Assembly (NCBI GenBank): GCA_020847045.1
Contig: JADLCT010000108.1
Location: 1 to 64,000 of the forward strand
DNA length: 64,000 nucleotides
Source: Bryobacterales bacterium
GTDB lineage: Bacteria; Acidobacteriota; Terriglobia; Bryobacterales; Bryobacteraceae
Reading direction: 5' to 3'
The position numbers were made by a program, and so were the translations under genes. Under the pieces are notes generated by a model. That model saw only the letters and a list, made by a program, of their open reading frames with translations, did no database searches and was not told where the DNA came from. Positions 42,000 to 50,526 of the stretch are shown here, piece after piece. The stretch's first letter is position 1. The number at the start of each line of letters is the position of its first letter.

Positions 42000-43601
42000 C
42001 TACACGCGAGGTCCTGCTTTGGTAATGGCGGCGTCCACCGCGCCAAACCGTTCGAAGTTCTTCCGGAACCGCCGCGCCAGTTCGGCCGCCGCCGTGTCGT
42101 AGGCCTCCGGGGACGCCCATTGCGCACGCGCATCCAGCAGCGAGCCGGGCACGCCCGGACACTGCTTCGGCGTGAGTACGCCGAACACTGGATGGGGCTC
42201 CGCCGCCACGCCGTCCAGTTGCCCGGCAATGGCCGCGTTCACCATGGCCCGCGTGTGCGGCAGGCTCATGCGGTCGCCCGTTCCGTAGGCGCCTCCCACC
42301 CAGCCCGTGTTCACAAGCCAGCAGTTCACATTGTGCTCTCGCATCAACCGGCCCAGCATGCCGGCATATACCTGCGCCGGACGCGGCAGAAACGGTTCGC
42401 CGAAACAGGCGCTGAACGTCGCCACGGGCTCGTTGCCCAACCCGCGCTCGGTGCCGGCCAGCTTCGCCGTGTAGCCGCTGAGGAAGTGAAACATCGCCTG
42501 CTCCGGCGTCAGCCTCGCAATGGGCGGCAGCACGCCGAAGGCGTCGGCGGCCAGGAAGAGAATGTTCCGCGGATGGCCGCCCAGACTTGGAATCACGGCA
42601 TTGCCCATGAACTCGATCCTGTAGGCCGCGCGCGTGTTCTCGGTGAACTCGCCGGAGGCGTAGTCGCAATTGCGCCGGTCGGCGTCCAGCACCACGTTCT
42701 CCAGCACCGTTCCGAACCGGATGGCGTCCCAGATCTCCGGCTCGTGGCGCTGGCTCAGACGGATGCACTTGGCATAACAGCCGCCCTCGAAATTGAACAC
42801 GCCGCCGGACGACCATCCGTGCTCATCGTCGCCGATCAGCCCGCGCGCGGCATCGGCCGACAATGTGGTTTTGCCCGTTCCGGATAAACCGAAAAAGAGC
42901 GCCACATCGCCTTCGGCTCCCACGTTGGCCGAGCAGTGCATCGGCAGCACGCCGCGGTCCGGCAGCAGGTGGTTCAGAATCGTGAATACGCTCTTCTTTA
43001 ATTCGCCCGCATACATCGTCCCGGCGATCAACACGAGGCGCTCGGTGAAGTTGATGGCGATCACCGTGCCCGAATGCGTGCCGTCCTGCTCCGGACGCGC
43101 CTGGAACGTAGGCGCGAACATGATGGTGAAGTCCGGCGCCTGATCCTGCAACTCCTCGTACGGTGTCCGGATCAGCAACTGCCTTCCGAACAGGGAGTGC
43201 CAGGCTGTCTCGGTGATCACGCGCACCTTGATCTGGTGCGCCGGATCGGCCCCGGCCAGGCAGTCCTGCACAAACAGCGTGCGGCCCTGCCAGAAGCTGA
43301 GTAGCTTTTCGTAGAGCGCGGTGAACCTCTCTGGCGCCATCGGCTGGTTCACGCTGCCCCAGGCGATGGTGTTCTCCGTCGCCGCGTCGCGCACGATGTA
43401 CTTGTCCTTGGGCGAACGTCCCGTGAAATGGCCTGTGCGCACCACCAGCGCGCCCGTGTTGGCCAGTTCTCCTTCGTGGCGTTGGATGGCCGCCTCGACG
43501 AGCTTTGCCGTCCCCAGGTTCCAATACGCCACGTCCCAATTCCGTAGACCGTGTCCGGTCAATCCGTGGCGGGAAGGTTTCACTCCGGCGTTCTGCATCA
43601 T
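42000..43601 (-). CDS. pckA: Phosphoenolpyruvate carboxykinase (ATP)
   Basis: A 533-aa gluconeogenic enzyme converting oxaloacetate and ATP to PEP, CO2 and ADP. Hallmarks are TGRSPKDKYIV, the kinase-1a loop GLSGTGKTTLS, DDEHGWSSGGVFNFEGGCYAKCIRLS (split), and TGWVGGAYGTGDRMSL. Length is as expected. Two adjacent ATGs (43601 and 43598) are possible starts. It converges on the Wzt gene with 13 bp between and is divergent from the gene at 43634. It suggests growth on organic acids or amino acids, consistent with the catabolic operon at 16406-23059. Confidence 0.96.
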   Translation of the reverse strand: MMQNAGVKPSRHGLTGHGLRNWDVAYWNLGTAKLVEAAIQRHEGELANTGALVVRTGHFTGRSPKDKYIVRDAATENTIAWGSVNQPMAPERFTALYEKLLSFWQGRTLFVQDCLAGADPAHQIKVRVITETAWHSLFGRQLLIRTPYEELQDQAPDFTIMFAPTFQARPEQDGTHSGTVIAINFTERLVLIAGTMYAGELKKSVFTILNHLLPDRGVLPMHCSANVGAEGDVALFFGLSGTGKTTLSADAARGLIGDDEHGWSSGGVFNFEGGCYAKCIRLSQRHEPEIWDAIRFGTVLENVVLDADRRNCDYASGEFTENTRAAYRIEFMGNAVIPSLGGHPRNILFLAADAFGVLPPIARLTPEQAMFHFLSGYTAKLAGTERGLGNEPVATFSACFGEPFLPRPAQVYAGMLGRLMREHNVNCWLVNTGWVGGAYGTGDRMSLPHTRAMVNAAIAGQLDGVAAEPHPVFGVLTPKQCPGVPGSLLDARAQWASPEAYDTAAAELARRFRKNFERFGAVDAAITKAGPRV

Positions 43602-43633
43602 AATTGTGGTCAAGCCCGGTCTATGATTTAGAT

Positions 43634-44311
43634 ATGAGCGCGTGTTCAGGCAGACAAGCCGTTCGCGGCCGGTGGCGCACACCGCTGCGGGCGTTGGTGT
43701 GTCTGGCGGGCGCCGCGTTTCTGGCCGCCGTCTGGGGCCAGGTGATTGAGTTTGAATCCAATGGATTACGCTATCTGACGCAAACCCGCAACGGGGTCAC
43801 CATCATGTTCGCACACTTGCCGGTGACCGTCCGCGACTACTCCGTCATCCAGGTGGCCGTCTCCAACGGCGGCAAACAAACCTGGATTATGCGTCCGGAA
43901 GACTTCGAATTCATCAGCAAGGACGGTGCGCACTACCGCGCCACGCCGGCCCGTGGCGTGGTGGAGCGCTTCATTGCGCGGGGTGGCCGCGACGACGCCA
44001 TCAAGCTGGTTTCCACCTATGAAATGGGGCTCTACGGCTTTAACCGTCTGAAGGCCACAAACGGGTACGAAGCCCGCCGCCAGGCGCTGATGGCCGAGAT
44101 GACCTCCACCAAGATCAAAGCCGCCGCCGCCGCGTCGGCCATCGTGTTTGTCACGGTGAAGTTGAAACCCGGCGAATCCACCGACGGCGCCGTATTCTTC
44201 GCCAGCCAGGGACGCCAGCTTGGACCCGGACATGTGCAGGTGGCCGCTGCCGGCACGGTCTTCGAGTTCGAAACACAGGGACTGGCCGCCGAACAGACAG
44301 CCGGTAGATAA
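43634..44311 (+). CDS. Exported hypothetical protein
   Basis: A 225-aa protein I do not recognise. A signal sequence (about residues 16-36, LRALVCLAGAAFLAAVW) precedes a beta-rich region with VTIMFAHLPVTVRDYSVIQVAVSNGG and a late segment VFVTVKLKPGESTDGAVFFASQG, which resembles Ig-like or DUF4352-like folds for protein or ligand contact. TATGAT at 43622-43627 ends 6 bp before ATG, suggesting a leaderless transcript. It lies 32 bp from the divergent pckA start and converges on the HlyD gene. Confidence 0.72.
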   Translation: MSACSGRQAVRGRWRTPLRALVCLAGAAFLAAVWGQVIEFESNGLRYLTQTRNGVTIMFAHLPVTVRDYSVIQVAVSNGGKQTWIMRPEDFEFISKDGAHYRATPARGVVERFIARGGRDDAIKLVSTYEMGLYGFNRLKATNGYEARRQALMAEMTSTKIKAAAAASAIVFVTVKLKPGESTDGAVFFASQGRQLGPGHVQVAAAGTVFEFETQGLAAEQTAGR

Positions 44312-44327
44312 TCTCGCCGCGCGGGCG

Positions 44328-45665
44328 TCAGATGTTGCGCGGCCGTTCGAGCGCGACTTCCTCGCCGGCGTTCACGCCGCTCTCCACGGCGATGTGCGTC
44401 GCGTTGGAGGCGCCCAGCGTCACAGGACGCCGCTCCCAGCCCTGGCCCTTTTTCACATAGACGAAGTTCGCTCCGTCGCGGCCCTGCAGGGCGGCGCGCG
44501 GAATCTTGGTGACGTTCGCCTGGTTGGAGAGGATCACGTCCACGTTACCCGAAAGGTCGGGGATGAGGCGCGGGTCGCTGCCGTCGATCTCGATGCGCAC
44601 CGGGATGGTGCGAATGTAGTTGTTCTGCCGGAACCCGCCGGCCGCAATGGCGCTGATGCTATAGATCTTGCCCGGCAGCGTCAGGCCGGGGAAGGCGTCG
44701 ATGCCCACCCGCGCCGCCTGTCCCACGCGGAAGTGCTCGCTTTCGGCCTGGTTGATCGTCGCCTCCACCTGCATCTTCTCCGGCATGACAATCTTCATGA
44801 ACAACTGGCCGGGATACACCTGGTCGCCCTGCTGGATGGTGGCCCACTCGCCGCTGCGGAAGATCGGCTGGGACACCGCCAGCCCATCCATCCCGGCCCG
44901 GATGATGAACTTATCCAGGTCGGCCGCGTGCCGGTCGCGATGGCGCTTGTGCCGGTCGCGCGTGTACTCCAGGATCTTCAACTCCGAAGCATGGACGATC
45001 TTCTTCTGGTCCACGTCCTTCAAACGCTCGCGGTATTGCGCCTCGGCCTCTTCCTCGGCGAGCTTCAGCAACTCCTGATCGATCACCGTGCGCGTCTCGC
45101 CGCCTTTGCGCTCCAGGCGCGCCTTGTCCAGCGTCGCCTTGGCCACGCGCACCGTCTGCATCAGATTCTCAAAGTCGATCGCCTGCTCGGCCTTGCGCTT
45201 GCGGATGTCCGAGTCGGCCTTCTGCACGTCGTCGTTCACATCGTCCACGTGGTCCTTCAAGGACTGTCCGTCAATGCGCGCCACCACCTCGCCCTTTTTC
45301 ACGCGCGTACCGGAGGGGGACATGAAGAGGATGATCAGCTCGCGGCCCGATTCCGGGCCGGTCAGCTTCGGCGCAATTACGTTCATCGAACGCAGCGACG
45401 AGGTCTGCCCCGTCAGACGCATCGTGGATTCCAGGTTCCCGGTTTCCACCTTGGCCGTCCGGACAATGGAAAAAGTGGCCGCCTGCTGTCTGGCATTCTC
45501 GGCTCTGCGCTGCCACAGATACACGCCGCCTGCGATGACCGCCAGCAACACCACCGCGGCGATCCATTTCCCCGCGCCACCTCCCTCGGGGGGCGCGGGC
45601 GTTGCGGGAACCGGCGGTTGCCCCGCCTGCGGGATACTGGGCTGCGGCTTTCCAATTGCGGACAT
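44328..45665 (-). CDS. HlyD/RND-type periplasmic adaptor protein
   Basis: A 445-aa membrane-fusion protein. After a Pro-rich cytoplasmic leader, one transmembrane anchor spans about residues 34-52 (WIAAVVLLAVIAGGVYLW). A lipoyl half (GTRVKKGEVVARIDGQ) precedes about 120 residues of charged coiled coil (DVQKADSDIRKRKAEQ to LKILEYTRDRHKRHRD). The returning lipoyl half (FRSGEWATIQQGDQVYPGQLF) and a barrel domain with VDVILSNQANVTKIPRAAL follow. It links an inner-membrane pump to an outer-membrane channel, but neither partner is adjacent. The 212 bp upstream hold nothing I can assign. Confidence 0.88.
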   Translation of the reverse strand: MSAIGKPQPSIPQAGQPPVPATPAPPEGGGAGKWIAAVVLLAVIAGGVYLWQRRAENARQQAATFSIVRTAKVETGNLESTMRLTGQTSSLRSMNVIAPKLTGPESGRELIILFMSPSGTRVKKGEVVARIDGQSLKDHVDDVNDDVQKADSDIRKRKAEQAIDFENLMQTVRVAKATLDKARLERKGGETRTVIDQELLKLAEEEAEAQYRERLKDVDQKKIVHASELKILEYTRDRHKRHRDRHAADLDKFIIRAGMDGLAVSQPIFRSGEWATIQQGDQVYPGQLFMKIVMPEKMQVEATINQAESEHFRVGQAARVGIDAFPGLTLPGKIYSISAIAAGGFRQNNYIRTIPVRIEIDGSDPRLIPDLSGNVDVILSNQANVTKIPRAALQGRDGANFVYVKKGQGWERRPVTLGASNATHIAVESGVNAGEEVALERPRNI

Positions 45666-45877
45666 AATTTCTGTGCCTCGACGCTCCTACAGCATACTAA
45701 ACGGAATGCTGCAGGAAAAGGCGCCGCGTGCGGGCGATTCGTTACCCCATCCGGGAAGGTCCTGCCTGAAATGGTGAGCGAACATCCGCCCCATTCTCCT
45801 TGTATTCGCCAATATTTTCGCCATCGATGCGGCGGCAGGCGGCCCCGGACGCCGGAACCGCCGCGCCAACGCTCCGT

Positions 45878-46786
45878 TCAGAGCTTGGGCGGAAAGAGAT
45901 AGAGCACCACGGCGCAATCGATGCTCCACACCAGGAGAATGCCGAGCAGCAACTTGTCGCCCCACAGGATTTCGGCCGGGCTCTCCAGGGCCGGGTCGCG
46001 GCGGGTCGTATAGCGGTAGCGGAACAGCCCCAGGAAGACGAACAGCGAGGTGTGGAGCAGTTCCGGCTTCTGCAGAACGGCGTACAGCACATAGAAAATG
46101 GCCATGGCGAGCGCGCTGGTCTGCGAGAAAAATTCGAGGGTCGGCTCGTCGTAGCGCTGCAGGGTGAGCCGCGCCTGGTTGCCGGATGAGTGCAACTCCG
46201 TCATCCGCCGGTTCGACGCGAGGTAGAGGGCAAACGGCGCCGTAACCAGGAACATCCACGACGAACTGGCCACGCCGATGGCCGCGCTGCCCGCCATCAG
46301 GCGGAAGAGAAAGCCAATGGCGATGGCGAACAGGTCGAGCACCGGCACCTGCCGCAGCAGCAGTCCATAGGCCGTTTGCAGAATCAGGTACGCCAGCACA
46401 GCGGGCACCACCGCCGGCATCAGATAAAGCAAGACCGCCGTCACCAGCAGAAGCGCCACCAGGTAGGTCCGCCCCGCGTTGACAGAGATGCGGCCCGCCG
46501 CAATGGCGCGCGTGTGCCGCTTCACCGGGTGCATGGCGTCGTCGTTCCGATCGCATAGGTCGTTCCAGACATATGTGGCCGATGAAACCACACAGAACAC
46601 CAACATCGCGAGAAACCCGGACTGTACCGCCTCCGGGTCGCGGAACCTGCCCGAAAACAGCAGGGGCGCCAGGACAAACAGGTTCTTGATCCATTCGCGC
46701 GGACGCAGCAGCGCAACATAGTCGCGCCAGGCGCCTTCGCTCACTCCCACTCCCCGCTCTGCCGCGGCTATGCCGTGTGAACCCAT
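45878..46786 (-). CDS. UbiA prenyltransferase, decaprenyl-phosphate phosphoribosyltransferase-like
   Basis: A 302-aa polytopic membrane enzyme (about nine segments). It starts with LLRPREWIKNLFVLAPLLFS and has the first Asp motif NDLCDRNDDAMHPVKRHTRAIAAG, which matches the subgroup transferring phosphoribose from PRPP to polyprenyl phosphate (mycobacterial Rv3806c-like) better than UbiA or MenA. The second Asp motif lies in a loop near SNRRMTELHS. The product would lead to polyprenyl-phospho-arabinose or ribose donors; DprE1/E2-type partners are not in the window. ATG at 46786 follows a strong AGGAGGA site. Confidence 0.87.
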   Translation of the reverse strand: MGSHGIAAAERGVGVSEGAWRDYVALLRPREWIKNLFVLAPLLFSGRFRDPEAVQSGFLAMLVFCVVSSATYVWNDLCDRNDDAMHPVKRHTRAIAAGRISVNAGRTYLVALLLVTAVLLYLMPAVVPAVLAYLILQTAYGLLLRQVPVLDLFAIAIGFLFRLMAGSAAIGVASSSWMFLVTAPFALYLASNRRMTELHSSGNQARLTLQRYDEPTLEFFSQTSALAMAIFYVLYAVLQKPELLHTSLFVFLGLFRYRYTTRRDPALESPAEILWGDKLLLGILLVWSIDCAVVLYLFPPKL

Positions 46787-46882
46787 GACTTTCCTCCTAT
46801 GAGATCGGCGATTGTGCGGCGTTCCGACATCGGGGATTCCCCTGAGCCGAAACCTCAGGCGATGGGCGCGCCTCCGCTCCGG

Positions 46883-46912
46883 TTGACTCTGGTCCGCTTC
46901 GCCGCGTACAGT
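46883..46912 (+). promoter_or_regulatory. Promoter for riboswitch-controlled TonB gene
   Basis: TTGACT (46883-46888) and TACAGT (46907-46912) are spaced 18 bp. Transcription would begin about 46919, just before the riboswitch P1 stem. From 46787 to 46882 nothing else is evident. Confidence 0.55.
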
Positions 46913-46913
46913 G

Positions 46914-47110
46914 GAAAGTGCTTCCGGTGCGCGGCCCGTCAGGGCGCGCTAAAAGGGAACCCGGTGTGAATCCGGGACTGCCCAGCAGCGGTAAGCGGGA
47001 ACGAACGCCCCATTCATGCACTGGGCGGGCTCCTCAAGAACGAGGCGCCGGCCTGGGAAGCTGGAGTTAGTAGGTAGTCAGCCCGCAAGTCCGAAGACCT
47101 GCCGGAGGCG
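46914..47110 (+). ncRNA. Cobalamin (AdoCbl-type) riboswitch
   Basis: The conserved blocks appear in order: AAGGGAA at 46953-46959, CCGGTGTGAATCCGG hairpin at 46961-46975, ACTGCCCAGCAGCGGTAA at 46977-46994, CCTGGGAAG at 47052-47060, and the B12-box GTCCGAAGACCTGCC at 47089-47103. P1 pairs CTTCCGG (46921-46927) with CCGGAGG (47102-47108). Downstream, GGTGGGC/GCTCACC (47111-47128) forms a hairpin before the ribosome site. The element should repress the TonB receptor gene when cobalamin is plentiful. Confidence 0.95.
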
Positions 47111-47158
47111 GGTGGGCGAATGCTCACCTTACTTCATGAACCTTCTAGGGCAGGGGAC

Positions 47159-49507
47159 ATGCGAACCACACACGCACTCACTCTATTTTTCCTTTCATTC
47201 GCTTCCGCGGCCGCGGCGCCGCTTACCATCTCAGGACGCATCTCAGACCCATCGGGCGCCGTTCTGGCCGGAGCACAGGCTGTTTTGTTGCGGCCAAGCG
47301 GCTCGGTGGCCTCGGTCGCCACATCGGACGGGAGCGGCGTCTACACGCTCGCAAACCTCTCGCCGGGAGACTACTGGCTGACGGCGCGCAGCGAGGGCTT
47401 TGCCGAAGCCACGCCCGAACGCATCGCCTTGCGGGACGCGCCGCTGGAACGTCCACTCCAGTTGCGCCTGAACGCCGTCGAAACACAGTTGACCGTGACG
47501 GAAACGGGCGTTCTGGCGCCGATCGACGAGATCTCCAAGGCATCGGATCAGATCAGCGCGCTGCAGATGCGCGAGCGCGCCGAGTTCTCCATTCCCGAGG
47601 CGCTTCGCCAGACACCTGGAGTGCGCGTGCAGCAGTTGGGCGGGCCTGGCTCTCTCACACGCATCCACATGCGCGGCGGCCGCGCGTTTGACACCTCCAT
47701 CCTGATCGACGGCTTCCGCTTCCGTGATGTCAGCGCGCCGCAGGGTGACGCGACGGGCTTCCTGGGCGATCTGCTCGTGCTCAATTCCGAGCGCGTCGAG
47801 GTGCTGCGCGGTTCGGGCTCGTCTCTCTACGGCACCAACGCCATCGGCGGCGTGGCCAACCTGGTGACGGACCAGGGCGGCGGCCCCTTGCACGGCGAAA
47901 TGTCTCTGGAGGGCGGCGGTCTGGGCTACTTCCGCGGCGTTACGCGCATGGCCGGCGGCCTGGCGGACAACCGCTTCCTCTACTCGGCCGGCGTCACGCA
48001 TTTGAACGTCATGCGCGGACTGGATGGCGACGACCGCACGCGCAACACCGGCGCGCAGGGCTCGGCGCAGTACCGTCTGACCCCGGCCACCACGCTCGGC
48101 GGCCGCATCTTCGCCACCGGAAGCTACACCGGACTGAACGTCACCCCGGCGGCCCTGTTCACGGCCATCGTGCCCTCGTCGGGCATCGTCGCCGCGATCC
48201 CCTCGGTCACCTTCACGCCCCAGTTGAACGACCCGGATTCGAGCCGCCATTCGCGCTTCTTCGCCGGCCTGCTCACCGTCACGCGCCAACTGGCGCCCGG
48301 CTCATCCCTGCGCGGCTACTACCACGGCTTCACCACGTCGCGCGATAACCGGGACGGGCCCCTCGGCGCCGGCTTCCAGCCCCCCTTCGCCAACAACAAC
48401 CTGTTCGACGGACGCATCGACACGGGCGGGGCGCGCGGCGACTTCTCCCTCGGCGGCACGCGCCAGTTGAGCCTTGGCTATGAGTTCGAGCGGGAGCGTT
48501 TCGATAACCGCTCGCGCGAGGAAAACCCGGCCGGCGGCGTCAACGCGCGGACACGGATTTCACAGGCGAGCCACGCTCTGTTTGCCCAGCAGCAGATGCG
48601 GCTGCTGGCGGACCGCCTGCAGATCTCATTTTCCGGACGCATGCAGCGCTTCGGCCTCGGCCAACCCACTTTTGCAGGCGGATCGCCCGCGTATACGGGC
48701 ATCGCGCTCACCACCCCGCCCAACGCCTACACCGGCGACGTGGCGGTCAGCTACTTCGTGCCGTCCACAGGCACAAAGCTTCGGTCTCACTTTGGCAATG
48801 CCTACCGCGCGCCAACCTTGTACGAGCGCTTCGGCACCTCGTTCTACGGCGGCTTCTTCAGCCCCTATGGCGATCCCCGGCTTGCGCCCGAACGCTCTCT
48901 GAGCGTCGATGCCGGGCTCGACCAGTATTTCGCCGGATCCAAGGTCCGCGTCTCGGGAACCTATTTCTACACCCGTCTGCGCCAGGTGATCGCCTTCGAT
49001 TTTTCCGGCGTCATCGTGCCGGGAACCGATCCGTACGGCCGCTTTGGCGGTTACCGCAACACGGGCGGTGGGCTTTCGCGCGGCGTGGAACTGTCGATCG
49101 AAGCCAATCCCCGCCGTGGCACGCGGCTGTCGGCCAGCTACACCTATACGAACGCCGACGAGCGCGCCTCCACCTTGCTGAACGGCTCGGTGCGCTCCAT
49201 CCGCGTTTCGGACCACATGGCCACCTTCACGGCCACCCACGCCGTAACGAAGCGTCTCGACGTGAGCTTCGATCTGTTTGCCGCGTCCAGCTACCTGTAT
49301 CCCTTCTTTCTGAACGGCAGCCGCCCCTTCTCCTTCGCCGGCCCGGTGAAGGCCGACGTCTCGGCCTCCTACACGGTGCCATTCTTGGAAACGCGCCGGC
49401 TTCAGTTCTTCGCCCGCGTCGACAATCTGCTCAACCGCACCTACTACGAGGACGGGTTCCGCAACCCCAAAACGTGGGCCATCGGCGGGCTGCGTGTGCT
49501 CTTCTAG
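47159..49507 (+). CDS. TonB-dependent receptor, probable cobalamin/corrinoid uptake
   Basis: A 782-aa outer-membrane protein. The signal peptide (MRTTHALTLFFLSFASAAAA) is followed by a carboxypeptidase-regulatory-like beta domain (LTISGRISDPSGAVLAGAQ to LSPGDYWLTARSEG), a TonB-box-like LTVTETG, and a plug domain (IPEALRQTPGVRVQQLGGPG, RIHMRGGRAFDTSILIDGF, VEVLRGSGSSLYGTNAIGG). A 22-strand barrel ends with an aromatic-rich strand finishing WAIGGLRVLF. The riboswitch just upstream points to a corrinoid ligand. ATG at 47159 gives the signal peptide; ATG at 47120 overlaps the expression-platform hairpin and is unlikely. No BtuCDF genes are in the window. Confidence 0.93.
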   Translation: MRTTHALTLFFLSFASAAAAPLTISGRISDPSGAVLAGAQAVLLRPSGSVASVATSDGSGVYTLANLSPGDYWLTARSEGFAEATPERIALRDAPLERPLQLRLNAVETQLTVTETGVLAPIDEISKASDQISALQMRERAEFSIPEALRQTPGVRVQQLGGPGSLTRIHMRGGRAFDTSILIDGFRFRDVSAPQGDATGFLGDLLVLNSERVEVLRGSGSSLYGTNAIGGVANLVTDQGGGPLHGEMSLEGGGLGYFRGVTRMAGGLADNRFLYSAGVTHLNVMRGLDGDDRTRNTGAQGSAQYRLTPATTLGGRIFATGSYTGLNVTPAALFTAIVPSSGIVAAIPSVTFTPQLNDPDSSRHSRFFAGLLTVTRQLAPGSSLRGYYHGFTTSRDNRDGPLGAGFQPPFANNNLFDGRIDTGGARGDFSLGGTRQLSLGYEFERERFDNRSREENPAGGVNARTRISQASHALFAQQQMRLLADRLQISFSGRMQRFGLGQPTFAGGSPAYTGIALTTPPNAYTGDVAVSYFVPSTGTKLRSHFGNAYRAPTLYERFGTSFYGGFFSPYGDPRLAPERSLSVDAGLDQYFAGSKVRVSGTYFYTRLRQVIAFDFSGVIVPGTDPYGRFGGYRNTGGGLSRGVELSIEANPRRGTRLSASYTYTNADERASTLLNGSVRSIRVSDHMATFTATHAVTKRLDVSFDLFAASSYLYPFFLNGSRPFSFAGPVKADVSASYTVPFLETRRLQFFARVDNLLNRTYYEDGFRNPKTWAIGGLRVLF

Positions 49508-49536
49508 GCCGCGCGCATGATACGCTGGCCAATGAA

Positions 49537-49758
49537 ATGACGAAAATCCAGATCGAATATGATCTGCTGCGTCCCCTGGATGCCGTGCTGCTGGAGCGAA
49601 TCGCCGGCATCCACGGCGTCTACGGGATGACGCGCGTGCAGCCGGGCGAAACGCCGGGCCGCTTGTCGGTGGAATATGACGCCTCGCGGCTCACCGAGCC
49701 GCAAGTGGAACACAATCTGCACCGTTATGGGATCCCCGTTCAAAGACCTCATTCCTGA
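49537..49758 (+). CDS. Small hypothetical protein, 73 aa
   Basis: I do not recognise it. The pattern IQIEYDLLRP, a helix AVLLERIAGIHGV, GRLSVEYDAS and a second helix LTEPQVEHNLHRYG reads like a beta-alpha-beta-beta-alpha fold, as in heavy-metal-associated (HMA) domains but without the CxxC pair. An extended -10-like TGATACGCT (49518-49526) lies just upstream, and ATG at 49532 is out of frame. Its 3' end overlaps the ankyrin gene by 32 bp, so they are coupled. It follows the B12-type receptor by 29 bp. Confidence 0.6.
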   Translation: MTKIQIEYDLLRPLDAVLLERIAGIHGVYGMTRVQPGETPGRLSVEYDASRLTEPQVEHNLHRYGIPVQRPHS

Positions 49759-50413
49759 CGAGGCGCCCGGTGAGCCGTTTCTCGCCGCCGCGCGGTCCGG
49801 CGACGTGGCTGATTTAAAACGCCAGTTGTCCGCTCATCCCGAACTGATCGAGTACCGCAACGGGATGGGCCAAAGCGCCCTGCTGCTCGCGCAGTATCAC
49901 AGGAAACCCGAGGCCGTGCGCTTCCTGCTTGCGCGCGCCCCTGTGCTCACGCTGCACGACGCCTGCGCCACCGGCGTCCAGGCGCGCGTTGAGGAGCTGC
50001 TGTCGGAGGTGCCCCGCATGATCGACGCGCACTCGCCCGACGGCTTCACTCCGCTCGCCCTGGCCTGCTTTTTCGGCCACGTGGAGCTGGCCCGGTGGCT
50101 GATCAACCGGGGCGCCAACCTGGACCTGCCCGCCGACAATCCCATGAAAGTGGCCCCGCTGCATGCCGCCTCCGCAAGCCGCCATCTGGAGATCGTGCGC
50201 GCCCTTCTGGAAGGCGGCGCCAACCCGAATGCGCGCCAGCAGGGAGGCTTCACGCCGCTGCACGCCGCCGCGCAGAACGGCGACGCCGAAATCGCCCGCT
50301 TGCTGATCGAGAAAGGCGCCGATCGCGAGGCCCGGGCCGAGAACAATCAAACCGCGCTCGACTTCGCACTGCTCCGCGGCCATGCCGCCGTGGCCGCCGT
50401 GATCGAGGGATGA
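49727..50413 (+). CDS. Ankyrin-repeat protein
   Basis: A 228-aa cytosolic protein of about six ankyrin repeats, each with G-x-T/S-x-L-x-x-A cores: MGQSALLLAQYHRKPEAVRFLL, DGFTPLALACFFGHVELARWLI, KVAPLHAASASRHLEIVRALL, GGFTPLHAAAQNGDAEIARLL and NQTALDFALLRGHAAVAAVI (each a separate 30-33-residue unit). Ankyrin proteins act as binding scaffolds; the partner is unknown. ATG at 49727 lies inside the upstream 73-aa gene. Confidence 0.88.
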   Translation: MGSPFKDLIPDEAPGEPFLAAARSGDVADLKRQLSAHPELIEYRNGMGQSALLLAQYHRKPEAVRFLLARAPVLTLHDACATGVQARVEELLSEVPRMIDAHSPDGFTPLALACFFGHVELARWLINRGANLDLPADNPMKVAPLHAASASRHLEIVRALLEGGANPNARQQGGFTPLHAAAQNGDAEIARLLIEKGADREARAENNQTALDFALLRGHAAVAAVIEG

Positions 50414-50480
50414 CGCCTGGGCCCGTCCCGGTTTTTACGCCGCGCGGCTGCGATTTCCACGCTCGGAACGCCCGCCCGCA

Positions 50481-50489
50481 TGGTATAAC
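50481..50489 (+). promoter_or_regulatory. Extended -10 upstream of the MFS gene
   Basis: TGGTATAAC lies 37 bp before the MFS ATG at 50527, giving a leader of about 30 nt. No good -35 is visible. Confidence 0.4.
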
Positions 50490-50526
50490 CTAAAGTTCCT
50501 ATCTCACACTGGGAGCTCCCCTTTCA

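Noticed and set aside
47098..47154. Pairing of riboswitch CCTGCC with GGCAGG near the receptor ribosome site as the proven switch
   Set aside because: Only six pairs, and it would turn expression on with ligand, opposite to typical cobalamin control; kept only as a test in the findings.
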